Assembly (NCBI GenBank): GCA_000434215.1
Contig: HF999746.1
Coordinates: forward strand, 94,909 to 127,853
DNA length: 32,945 nt
DNA from: Bacteroides sp. CAG:144
GTDB lineage: Bacteria > Bacteroidota > Bacteroidia > Bacteroidales > UBA11471
Direction: 5' to 3'
Made by a program: the position numbers and the translations under genes. The notes under the pieces were generated by a model, which made no database searches, had not been told where the DNA came from, and saw only the letters and a list, made by a program, of their open reading frames with translations. The first letter of the stretch is position 1. Each line of letters opens with the position of its first letter. This document shows positions 7,746-15,295 of the stretch, one piece after another.

Positions 7746-7777
7746 AAAAAAGCCGTCTCTGAGGAGGCGGCTTTTTT
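7746..7777 (-). terminator. Terminator of the porP-gldKLMN operon
   Basis: AAAAAAGCCG (7746-7755) is complementary to CGGCTTTTTT (7768-7777), with further partial pairing inside. Read on the minus strand it is a GC stem ending in six T, 28 bp after the gldN stop codon. The symmetrical A/T flanks would let it work in both directions. Confidence 0.88.
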
Positions 7778-7804
7778 GTTATATTGAGAATATCGGGTTA
7801 CGGA

Positions 7805-8923
7805 TTATCGCGTGCGTCGTACCGAATAAGTCGGAGCCGAACTACGGCTGCTGCGTTGTTTTACCGATTTTTTCGGGCTTTTTGATTTTGTTTTTGAAAC
7901 GGTGCTTTGGGTCGATCCTCTCGATGAGCGTGTCGATTTTACTTGGGTCGGTTCCTCGGCTTTGTTGTTGACAGATTCCGTATTATGGCTTTTGTTCTCT
8001 TCGGTTTTGCTCTTGGGTGCTTGTACCGTGGCTGTTTCACTCTCCCCGGCGACCCATAAGCTGCGGTCGAATTGTTGCAGCTGACCCTCTATTACTTTCC
8101 GGGCGCTATCTTGTGCTTCGGGAGTCGGATAGAGCTGTACGAGCGACATATTTCTCAGATTTTGAGTTTTGTATATTTCACCGGTGAACATGCGCAGTTT
8201 GAAGAAATCATCATACGTGTAGTTGCGTACGTTGTTCATGTTGTCGGTAATGATATAGTGTTGTGCCAAGTAGGGACGTATATCGTCGTACCGGGCCCAA
8301 AACATGGGGTAACGCACGGCTTCCCCGCCGAAGTCGCCCACGCGGTGCAGTACCGGACAGATCGCCTCGATGACGGGATAGCAGGTCGAAGAGCGTTGGT
8401 CGAAGATCCATTTCTCCTTGACGTAATACGACAAGACCTCATTGCAAGGCACGTCGCTCTCTTCGATGATATAGGTATTCCGTTTGGCTGTACGTCCCGC
8501 TTTTACTTCGTAGAGGATATGGAAACGTTCGAGCATATCTTCCACTTTCACCTCGTATTCCTCGGTGAATATTTCTCGACCATCGAGATATTCATAAACC
8601 TTTATTTTATTCGAAGCGACAAGACCCAACAGTACGCGGAAGAGGTTTTCCTGCCCGTCTATGATTTCTTCTGGGTAATATAGCGGCATGTTTTTTTCTT
8701 GTGTCAAGTCGATTTGCCGGTAGATACCGCGAGTCCAGGGTATATCGGCTTCGGAAGGTTCACCGGTCTCGTACAGTGTTTTTGCCCTTACCGTAAGTCC
8801 GTTTTTGTCGGTTCTGTTTGTTGCCGTACTGCTGCGGCGCACAACAGTATTTTGTGCCTCGCATATCGGCAGCATGGCGCATACTCCGAGGAGAACCAAA
8901 ATATGTTTTACCGTGATTTTCAT
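7805..8923 (-). CDS. gldN: GldN/PorN, type IX secretion periplasmic ring protein
   Basis: A 372-residue secreted protein. Residues 1-23 are a Sec signal peptide (hydrophobic ILVLLGVCAMLPI, probable cleavage after CEA). The body contains GldN family sequence: PWTRGIYRQIDLTQEKNMPLYYP near 62-84, VLHRVGDFGGEAVRYPMFW, and DDFFKLRMFTGEIYKTQNLRN. GldN/PorN binds GldK and GldM at the periplasmic side of the outer membrane. Residues 294-372 form a low-complexity tail rich in Ser, Thr, Lys and Arg; the last 44 residues contain about 14 Lys/Arg and no acidic residue. Tails of this kind vary in the family and are probably disordered. It is the last gene of the operon, 26 bp after gldM, with a strong terminator downstream. 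Confidence 0.94.
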   Translation of the reverse strand: MKITVKHILVLLGVCAMLPICEAQNTVVRRSSTATNRTDKNGLTVRAKTLYETGEPSEADIPWTRGIYRQIDLTQEKNMPLYYPEEIIDGQENLFRVLLGLVASNKIKVYEYLDGREIFTEEYEVKVEDMLERFHILYEVKAGRTAKRNTYIIEESDVPCNEVLSYYVKEKWIFDQRSSTCYPVIEAICPVLHRVGDFGGEAVRYPMFWARYDDIRPYLAQHYIITDNMNNVRNYTYDDFFKLRMFTGEIYKTQNLRNMSLVQLYPTPEAQDSARKVIEGQLQQFDRSLWVAGESETATVQAPKSKTEENKSHNTESVNNKAEEPTQVKSTRSSRGSTQSTVSKTKSKSPKKSVKQRSSRSSAPTYSVRRTR

Positions 8924-8949
8924 AATCGTATGTTACTTATGCGTTATAA

Positions 8950-10518
8950 TCAGTTTACAATAATCTCTATGGGGGAGAGGTCTCTCTCTATTCCGTCGGG
9001 GCCCAGCGCCCTTACGCGGGATATGTAGAACCGTTTGCCCCGGGACAGTCGGCGGAAACTGTCTTTCTGTCGTTGAGAAAATTTACTGCCGTCCGATACT
9101 TCGGGAATCGCGTTGCCCATCGAGTCGAAAAATACAGTCTCGAAACTCAATACCGTGTATTCGACATTCAGCAGGTCGTCGTCGATAGCCGCTTCGATAC
9201 CGGGCGCAGCGAGCAACCGGGCTTTGGGGAAAGGTCGCCCGCCTTTATATCGTTGGGTATTCCCGTTTTCGTCTTTGTATGCGATGAAAGGCATGGGATC
9301 GGGCAATTGGCGTACCCTGAATGTGGTTGTATTGACAACTTGGTTTCTCCCGTTCATGGCGGCTGTTACGGTGATGACGACGTCTTCACCGACTTTCGAG
9401 GGCCGAACCTGCCATGTATCTCCGTTTCGGGTTATGCGCCCCCCTTTGATGGCAGCCGATACGGAGTGGTTGGGTACTCCCGGAACCGAAATGCTCAGAG
9501 GATTGTCGATACCGGCGTAAAGAACATTCATCATCGTGGCCGATACGGTCGCCGACGGTTCCACGACCGTGTAAGAGGTATGGAAAGGGTGTCGGGTCGA
9601 CGATCCGTCGCCGTGGGGGACTTCGAGAAAACCGTCGATGTTGTAGATACCCGAGCGATTGCAAGTTACTTCATAGAGGCCCTCTTTGCTGTTGGGCAGT
9701 TGCTTCCCGTCGATGTTGATGACGGGAGCCATTGTTGTATCTATGGCGGCCAATACGATATTGGCCGAGTATTTGCCTCCTCGTATCACGGTTCTGGAAG
9801 AGGGTATGACGTAGGCGTTGAGTTGGTTGACGCGTACATCGCCCTTGTCGATGTTTTTTAACAGCGTGTGTAAAATCTCGCTTTCGGCCGACCGCAAGTC
9901 GCTTTGTATCTTAGTCAGCAATGTGATGGCCGCTATGACGGGCATGTTTTCGAAATTCTCCTCTTCCCATGTCGTTTTCTTTTCGCCGACAGCTGTTTTC
10001 GACATGCGGGGATAAAGGTATTCGTTGATAAGCTTTTGTCTTACCGTGTCGCTTATCATTTCATTGACCATTTCGCTGTACCCGATGAGGGATTCCCGCA
10101 ATTTACGTCCTTCCCGGGTGGTGGGCGAGAGCATGATGAATGAGGCTGCTTCGAGATCGTCTTGGCGCACGATGTTGTTTACATCGCCGTTTTTCCCGTC
10201 GGCTTCGCGTACGATACGTTGTTTCAGCGAAGAAATGTAGTTATAGAGAGAGTCGGTACGTTGGTGTACGGCTGTTGCTTTCATGTACCATTCTCCCGAT
10301 TTTTCGGGATTGTTGCGGTAATAGGTGGTGAGTTCGTCATAGAGCGACTCGTTTTGTACCGCAACGTTCTCGGTCGTACGCACCAATCCCTCTTCGACTT
10401 GGCGGAATCCGTTGAGTACGTCCGACGATACGTTCAGAGCCAGCATGGCGGTCAAGACGATATACATGAGGTTTATCATCTTCTGCCGAGGCGACATATT
10501 TGAGTTGTGTGATGCCAT
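8950..10518 (-). CDS. gldM: GldM/PorM, type IX secretion motor-associated protein
   Basis: A 522-residue protein starting MASHNSNMSPRQKMINLMY, the characteristic GldM/PorM opening, followed by a single membrane helix (about 14-34, IVLTAMLALNVSSDVLNGF). Residues about 40-220 are helical with coiled-coil character, followed by beta-rich periplasmic domains. GldM dimers cross the periplasm, joining the inner-membrane GldL motor to the GldK/N ring and transmitting proton-driven rotation. The length is normal for the family. It lies 17 bp after gldL and 26 bp before gldN. The N-terminal motif and gene order make the call secure. Confidence 0.96.
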   Translation of the reverse strand: MASHNSNMSPRQKMINLMYIVLTAMLALNVSSDVLNGFRQVEEGLVRTTENVAVQNESLYDELTTYYRNNPEKSGEWYMKATAVHQRTDSLYNYISSLKQRIVREADGKNGDVNNIVRQDDLEAASFIMLSPTTREGRKLRESLIGYSEMVNEMISDTVRQKLINEYLYPRMSKTAVGEKKTTWEEENFENMPVIAAITLLTKIQSDLRSAESEILHTLLKNIDKGDVRVNQLNAYVIPSSRTVIRGGKYSANIVLAAIDTTMAPVINIDGKQLPNSKEGLYEVTCNRSGIYNIDGFLEVPHGDGSSTRHPFHTSYTVVEPSATVSATMMNVLYAGIDNPLSISVPGVPNHSVSAAIKGGRITRNGDTWQVRPSKVGEDVVITVTAAMNGRNQVVNTTTFRVRQLPDPMPFIAYKDENGNTQRYKGGRPFPKARLLAAPGIEAAIDDDLLNVEYTVLSFETVFFDSMGNAIPEVSDGSKFSQRQKDSFRRLSRGKRFYISRVRALGPDGIERDLSPIEIIVN

Positions 10519-10535
10519 ATTCCGTTTTGCGGGTG

Positions 10536-11513
10536 TTATGCGTTACCGTGGGTATTATCGGTCGGATTCGGGTTTTGAGGTTGTTCCTGACGTGCGGGTT
10601 GATTGTACATGTTTACGGTCATGGCCGTGAGCATGTTGCGGTATACCGAGTTGAGTTGGGCCATGTACTGGGTCATCTTTTCCACCTCTTCGCAGTAACG
10701 GGAACTGTCGTGCATCGACCCTTCGTACATTTCGCGTATATTTCGCAAGCCCACATTTACGCGGTCGATGTTGTCGAGTTGCGAACTGATGCTCTTCAAC
10801 TGTATTTCGTAGATGGTGTTCAAGCCGGCGATGTTGCGGTTGAGCGATTCCATCTGTTCGACATATCCCTGAGTATTGTTGGTTATGCCGTCGCTGTTGT
10901 CGGTGATGTTACGATAGGAGTCGAGCAGGAGGTTCGATACGTCGGTAAGCGATTGTGTAGCTTGCCTGAATTGTATCATCTGCTCCGATATGGCAGCCAT
11001 TTGGTCGAGATATTTCTGTGTAGCATCGGTAAGCTCGGCCATACGGGAAATCTGGTCGGCGGCAGCCGAGAGTTTCTGTATGCTGTTCGAGAGATTTTGC
11101 GTGTCTTCCTCGCTCACCTCGATATTCGAGGGAATGCCGGCGATGCGCCGGGCTTCCGCACCCGATACGGCAATACCGTTTTTTCCGGCCATGTTTCCGT
11201 TGATGACGATACCGCCTCCGTTTTTGAAGTCGGGACGGTCTTCCGGATCTTTCGATGCCAGTACGGGAAATACTTCTTCCCAATGATATTCTTTGGCCGG
11301 ACGGTCGAAAGCCGTGAGTATAAACATTACTACTTCCACACCCATACCTATCGAAAGCATGACGTTTCCGCCCGGTAGGTGCAGGATTTTGAAAAGTGCG
11401 CCCCAAATGACGATCGCGGCGCCAATACTGTATGCAAAGTTAAAAAATCGTTTTCCCGAGTCTCCCGAGAGAAATTTTTCGATGCTGTTTTTATATCTCT
11501 TGTATTTTCCCAT
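10536..11513 (-). CDS. gldL: GldL/PorL, type IX secretion inner-membrane motor protein
   Basis: A 325-residue protein with two close membrane helices (about 24-42, NFAYSIGAAIVIWGALFKI, and 50-68, VMLSIGMGVEVVMFILTAF). Glu60 within the second helix is the conserved acidic residue of the GldL family that is needed for proton-driven rotation. The rest is a long cytoplasmic region rich in helices and heptads (about 130-300), ending in a Gln/Asn/Pro-rich tail. GldL5GldM2 complexes form the motor of the type IX secretion system. Spacing of 20 bp from gldK and 17 bp to gldM indicates one transcript. Confidence 0.95.
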   Translation of the reverse strand: MGKYKRYKNSIEKFLSGDSGKRFFNFAYSIGAAIVIWGALFKILHLPGGNVMLSIGMGVEVVMFILTAFDRPAKEYHWEEVFPVLASKDPEDRPDFKNGGGIVINGNMAGKNGIAVSGAEARRIAGIPSNIEVSEEDTQNLSNSIQKLSAAADQISRMAELTDATQKYLDQMAAISEQMIQFRQATQSLTDVSNLLLDSYRNITDNSDGITNNTQGYVEQMESLNRNIAGLNTIYEIQLKSISSQLDNIDRVNVGLRNIREMYEGSMHDSSRYCEEVEKMTQYMAQLNSVYRNMLTAMTVNMYNQPARQEQPQNPNPTDNTHGNA

Positions 11514-11533
11514 GATGGCAAACTTTTTTTCGG

Positions 11534-12955
11534 TTAATTTTTACGACCTTTGGCAAATCCCATTTGCGTGCGTACGCAACGGAAACCTATGTAGGAACGT
11601 TGTTCGTTCTGGTATTCCCACATGCGTATATCGGAGCGGACGAAATTCGACACGTCTTTCCAAGAACCGCCGCGTACGATTTTTCGTTTCATACGGTAGG
11701 GATCTTCTTTGGCGGCGTTGTAGCGGTAATCGGGATTCATGTCGCTCGTGTATTGGTCTACCGATTCGGTGTAAGCGGTAGAGGTCCATTCCGATACGTT
11801 GCCGGCCATGTCGTAGAGGCCGAATTCATTGGGCGGATAAATGCCTACGCGCGAAGTAATCAGGTTGCCGTCTTGCAGATAGTTTCCTTTCATCGGTTTG
11901 AAGTTGGCATAGAAGCACCCTTTATCGCTGGCCGTACCGTTGTCGTCCCAGGGATAGCTGTTCTCGCTTTTCCCGGCACGGGCGGCGTATTCCCATTCGG
12001 CCTCGGTCGGCAGACGATAAGGTTCTGCCATGCGGTCGGGGGTCATGGCCGAATGCAAAAGGTTGGTCCGCCATACGCAGAATGCATTCGCCTGTTCCCA
12101 AGAGACGCCTACGACAGGGTAGTCGTTATAACCCGGGTGGGAAAAGTACATGCGCATATACGGCTCGTTGTATGCGTTGTTGAAATCGTTGACCCATACT
12201 GTCGTATCGGGGTAGATATTGATAATATAGGTGTTGAGGAAATCGAATTCGCTCTGCCGTTGCCGTATGATGGTCTGCGTAACGATCTGACCGTCATCGT
12301 TGATGAAAGCGGTATCTTTCGAGATGAGTATTTCTTCGTTGCCCGGAGTAATATCGGTGTTCAATACCCGACGGGCGGGATCCATTCGGTTACGACGTTT
12401 GGCTGCTTCGGTGTGGTTATACACGTCGTAGCGGTAATTGAGCTGGGTAACATCGAGAACCTTTTTGCCCGAGATGGGATCGATGCGGTAGACGCTTTCG
12501 ATAGCCCGCGCTTCGTCTTCGGTCGGGTTGCGCCAGGGAATGGCTTTGGCCCAGTTGAGATGCGGGGTAACAGGGTTTCCCATACGGTCCTCTTCGATTT
12601 TGAAAGTTTCGTTTCCGCCGTAAGCCGGGTCGGCCAGTCGTTCACGGATAATCGAGTCGCGTACCCAGTAAACGAATTGTTTGTATTCCGAATTGGTGAT
12701 TTCGGTATCGTCCATCCAGAAAGCATCGACCGAAATCGACCGTGCGTTGGGTCTTGTTCCCCAAAGACTGTCGCTTTCGTTATGACCCATTTCAAAGGAG
12801 CCTCTTTTTACGAGTACCATGCCGTAAGGAGTGGGTTCGCCCCAGGCCATACCTCCCACACCGATGAGTTCTCCTCCGTTGGAACTTCCCGATGAGGCGC
12901 AACCGCTCAAAATGGCGGCGAGGCCGAGGAATGAGATGTATCGTTTCATATACAT
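11534..12955 (-). CDS. gldK: GldK/PorK, type IX secretion ring lipoprotein
   Basis: A 473-residue lipoprotein with a short signal and lipobox LSGC (Cys19). The main part is a formylglycine-generating-enzyme/sulfatase-modifying-factor-like fold: GMVLVKRGSFEMGHNESDS, then PVVGVSWEQANAFCVWR, YRLPTEAEWEYAARAGK, FGLYDMAGNVSEWTS, KIVRGGSWKD and YIGFRCVRT near the end. GldK forms the large outer-membrane-associated periplasmic ring with GldN; the FGE-like fold is structural there. The start codon lies only 2 bp after the porP stop. A second ATG two codons in (12949) is an equally good start. Translation is probably coupled with porP. Confidence 0.96.
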   Translation of the reverse strand: MYMKRYISFLGLAAILSGCASSGSSNGGELIGVGGMAWGEPTPYGMVLVKRGSFEMGHNESDSLWGTRPNARSISVDAFWMDDTEITNSEYKQFVYWVRDSIIRERLADPAYGGNETFKIEEDRMGNPVTPHLNWAKAIPWRNPTEDEARAIESVYRIDPISGKKVLDVTQLNYRYDVYNHTEAAKRRNRMDPARRVLNTDITPGNEEILISKDTAFINDDGQIVTQTIIRQRQSEFDFLNTYIINIYPDTTVWVNDFNNAYNEPYMRMYFSHPGYNDYPVVGVSWEQANAFCVWRTNLLHSAMTPDRMAEPYRLPTEAEWEYAARAGKSENSYPWDDNGTASDKGCFYANFKPMKGNYLQDGNLITSRVGIYPPNEFGLYDMAGNVSEWTSTAYTESVDQYTSDMNPDYRYNAAKEDPYRMKRKIVRGGSWKDVSNFVRSDIRMWEYQNEQRSYIGFRCVRTQMGFAKGRKN

Positions 12956-12957
12956 GT

Positions 12958-13914
12958 TTATAATATCCTTATGCTTTTATGTTTGTTTTTCTTTCCTTTT
13001 GATAGTTCGAGTTTCATGCTGTAACCGATAAATACTTCATGACTTCCGCTCGACGCTTTCTGTATGGCCGAGGTGGAATAGTCGTAGGAATATCCCAGCA
13101 GGAAATTTTTGAATTCGCAACCGGCCATGAAAATAATCGCTTCGTTCCATCGGTAAGCCAGTCCGCCCCAGATAAACCGGTTATATCTCAATCTCAACGT
13201 CAATTCGGCTTGCGTCATTTGAAAGGTCGTTTTTACCATCATCGACGGTTGCACTTCATATAACGCATTTCTCAGAGGAATATTGCCTCCTGCTATGAAA
13301 TAATATGCGCGGGTGATCGAGCCTTCGTAATTTTCGTCGAACGAAATTGCCGGTTGGGATAGGTGGGTTGACGATAGTCCCGCATAGAAATATTTGTGTG
13401 TGTAGTACACGCCGAATCCTACATCGAAAGCCGTTCCCTGTACTTCGCTCGTGGGTATGGCATCATCGGTCTGTTGGTGATAGTCGCTTTCGGGAATAAA
13501 TACTTCGGTTCCGTCGAATATTTGGCTGATAAGTCCCAATTGCAATCCGAGGCTCAACTGCCCACCCCATAATTTTACTTTATAAGCATATTGTATGCCG
13601 AACGACGTCGTTTTGAAAAGACCGTAACTGTCGTTTGAGAGTTGTAGCCCTATACCGTGGTCGGCTTTGAGGAAACGTAATGGCATGTCGGCCAGTACCA
13701 GAAAAGATTTTGGGGCTCCCGGCATACCTACCCATTGTTGTCGGGTGGCGGCTCGTAAGTTCAATTTTTCGTAAATACCTGCGGCACCGGCATTATAATA
13801 AGAGGGCATGGCCCAATATTGGCTCAATTGCGTGTCGTCTTGCGCCCGCAATCGAACCATACTCGGCAGTACCAACAGCAGGAGGAGCAGGTATCTTTTA
13901 TATCTCATGTGCAT
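12958..13914 (-). CDS. porP: PorP/SprF-family type IX secretion outer-membrane protein
   Basis: PorP/SprF family beta-barrel. The mature part begins QDDTQLSQYWAMPSYYNAGA, the hallmark opening of the family, and continues with alternating strands such as HGIGLQLSNDSYGLFKTTSF and TAFDVGFGVYYTHKYFYAGL. The reading frame extends up to a GTG at 13944, but I prefer the ATG at 13914 (or 13908): these place the signal peptide MRYKRYLLLLLLVLPSMVRL at the very start, giving about 318 residues. PorP-type proteins bind the C-tail of secreted adhesins or the cell-surface attachment complex. It is first in the porP-gldK-L-M-N operon, the order known from Porphyromonas gingivalis. Confidence 0.92.
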   Translation of the reverse strand: MHMRYKRYLLLLLLVLPSMVRLRAQDDTQLSQYWAMPSYYNAGAAGIYEKLNLRAATRQQWVGMPGAPKSFLVLADMPLRFLKADHGIGLQLSNDSYGLFKTTSFGIQYAYKVKLWGGQLSLGLQLGLISQIFDGTEVFIPESDYHQQTDDAIPTSEVQGTAFDVGFGVYYTHKYFYAGLSSTHLSQPAISFDENYEGSITRAYYFIAGGNIPLRNALYEVQPSMMVKTTFQMTQAELTLRLRYNRFIWGGLAYRWNEAIIFMAGCEFKNFLLGYSYDYSTSAIQKASSGSHEVFIGYSMKLELSKGKKNKHKSIRIL

Positions 13915-13958
13915 AAATAGGCGACCCCGGTTTTCGGGACGCACATTCTATAAACTCG

Positions 13959-13993
13959 AAAAGTGCCGATAAATTGTATTTACCGGCACTTTT
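13959..13993 (-). terminator. Terminator between the DUF2807 gene and porP
   Basis: AAAAGTGCCG (13959-13968) pairs with CGGCACTTTT (13984-13993). Inside, TAAAT and ATTTA pair around TGT, so only one mismatch breaks a stem of about 15 bp. It lies 21 bp after the stop codon of the minus-strand DUF2807 gene. It leaves only about 45-80 bp for a porP promoter. Confidence 0.82.
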
Positions 13994-14014
13994 TTGTATA
14001 ACTTGGATCGATGA

Positions 14015-14959
14015 TCAATCGATTTTTTTCAATCCCTTTTTCGGAGAAAAATCGATCTCGGAGGGATTCCCTTTGTAAAAAATCTCTCCACCGCTCGATG
14101 CCTTACCGAAGAGTTTGCCCGATACATGACAACTGATATCTCCGGACGAACAGGTTTCGGCTTTTACATTTATGGCTTTCAAGTTTTTTGCTCTTATATC
14201 TCCTGAACTCGATGCTTTGTAGGTTGCATTTTCGCATTCTCCCGAGAGGTCGATATCTCCGGACGAACAGGTTTCTGCCTTTACATTTACGGCTTTCAGG
14301 TTTCTGGCTTTTATATCTCCTGCACTTGATACTTTATAGGTTGCATTTTCGCATTTTCCCGAGAGATCGATATCTCCTGATGAACTGGCTTGGGCCGATA
14401 AGTCGGTACAGGAAATATTTTTCAGTTCGATGTTACCCGAACTGCTGGCCGATAAAGTAAGGGTCGTGCAGGAAATATTATCGTTACTCTTTATGTCGCC
14501 GCTGCTGCTTGCTTTCATACCGATTTTACCGGTTGCTGTAAGACCGTTTTTCAGGATAATATCGCCCGAGCTCGATGCTTTGAGATTATCGACGGCGGGT
14601 GCCGAGACATGTACCTCTTTTTTGTGCTGTCCCTTTATCCTGATGTTTTTTGTCATACCGACGACGAGCGTTTTACCCTTTACTTCGACAGAGATATAGT
14701 CGATTACGTTATCGGGTGCGTAGATTTCGACCGATGGTTCCCCGGTGGCTTGGGTGTAGATGACGTTTACGGACGAACTGGTAGATATGGCATTGAATTC
14801 ACTTGTTGTAATGTTTTTGGTTTCGTATTTCTTACTGGCCGTTATTGTTTTATGATCGGGCCAATCTGAGGATGGCGATGCCGAGATGATGGTAATGCAT
14901 GATGTCAAGCCGAACAAGAGTACGGTAACCGTTGTGAAGGTAACGAAAGATTTTTTCAT
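14015..14959 (-). CDS. DUF2807 / head-GIN-domain lipoprotein with internal tandem duplication
   Basis: A 314-residue putative lipoprotein: the N-terminal hydrophobic segment ends in the lipobox LTSC (Cys21). Residues about 50-300 are a right-handed beta-helix-like domain of the DUF2807 (putative auto-transporter adhesin, head GIN) family, with a recurring SSSGDI/SSSGNI motif at least seven times from residue 129 on. Residues 198-236 and 237-275 are two 39-residue copies (DLSGKCENATYK... and DLSGECENATYK...) that differ at only about seven positions. Function is unknown; surface or periplasmic location is inferred. A single-gene unit: a perfect inverted repeat lies upstream (15030-15059) and a terminator downstream. 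Confidence 0.88.
   Translation of the reverse strand: MKKSFVTFTTVTVLLFGLTSCITIISASPSSDWPDHKTITASKKYETKNITTSEFNAISTSSSVNVIYTQATGEPSVEIYAPDNVIDYISVEVKGKTLVVGMTKNIRIKGQHKKEVHVSAPAVDNLKASSSGDIILKNGLTATGKIGMKASSSGDIKSNDNISCTTLTLSASSSGNIELKNISCTDLSAQASSSGDIDLSGKCENATYKVSSAGDIKARNLKAVNVKAETCSSGDIDLSGECENATYKASSSGDIRAKNLKAINVKAETCSSGDISCHVSGKLFGKASSGGEIFYKGNPSEIDFSPKKGLKKID
14135..14368 (-). repeat. 117-bp in-frame tandem duplication inside the DUF2807 gene
   Basis: Two adjacent 117-bp units, 14252-14368 and 14135-14251, encode 39 residues each and are nearly identical at both DNA and protein level. In both, GATATCTCCGGACGAACAGG or a close variant and GGTTGCATTTTCGCATT recur on the plus strand. The unit adds two SSSGDI turns to the beta-helix. 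Confidence 0.85.
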
Positions 14960-15029
14960 GGCGAAAGAATTTTATTGAACAAATAGAACCATTTTTTAAA
15001 ATTAGACGCCGGTTCATATCTAAAAGTTA

Positions 15030-15059
15030 CAACGATAGTATTTTTTAACACTATCGTTG
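15030..15059. promoter_or_regulatory. Perfect 10-bp inverted repeat, possible operator or leader hairpin
   Basis: CAACGATAGT (15030-15039) and ACTATCGTTG (15050-15059) are exact reverse complements around a 10-nt AT-rich spacer. It lies about 70-100 bp before the DUF2807 start codon. On the minus strand it directly precedes and overlaps TAACTTTT, a near match to the -7 element. It may be a repressor site or an RNA hairpin. It is not followed by a T-run on the minus strand, so it is not a terminator for the hydrolase. Confidence 0.45.
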
Positions 15060-15189
15060 CTATTTTTCTTTTTTCGTAAAAAAATCGATGCGATGACAGG
15101 TGCGAATAAAACGGTTTTGATAAAATCGGAAACGAGAGTACTTTTTCACAGATTATGAAAAAATGATGGGAGTAGAGATGAAGGATCGG

Positions 15190-15228
15190 TCTATGAAAAA
15201 TAAAGCCCGTCAAGTAAATGACAGGCTT
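15190..15228 (-). terminator. Terminator of the Ntn-hydrolase gene
   Basis: AAGCCCGTCA (15203-15212) pairs with TGACAGGCTT (15219-15228) with one mismatch and a 6-nt loop. On the minus strand the stem is followed by TATTTTTCAT. It lies about 70 bp after the stop codon. Confidence 0.75.
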
Positions 15229-15295
15229 GATGGCGTGGTAGACTTACTTCGATAGTGCAGAGGTCTACTGCCCGGGATTGAGAAACATATATTGC

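Larger units (their letters stand above)
14960..15295. other. Intergenic region before the DUF2807 gene
   Basis: This 336-bp gap lies between two minus-strand genes. It contains a perfect inverted repeat (15030-15059) near the DUF2807 start and a terminator for the upstream hydrolase (15190-15228). A TAACTTTT sequence next to the inverted repeat on the minus strand differs from TAnnTTTG by one base. An 85-codon open frame on the minus strand (14956-15213) overlaps the terminator and shows no domain, so I do not call it. Confidence 0.55.

Noticed and set aside
11564..12895. 443-codon plus-strand frame antisense to gldK, with similar frames antisense to gldM, gldL and the PatB-type gene
   Set aside because: Each mirrors a well-supported minus-strand gene and shows biased, domain-free sequence.
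14956..15213. 85-codon minus-strand frame upstream of the DUF2807 gene
   Set aside because: It spans the terminator of the neighbouring gene and the inverted repeat, and has no recognisable features.
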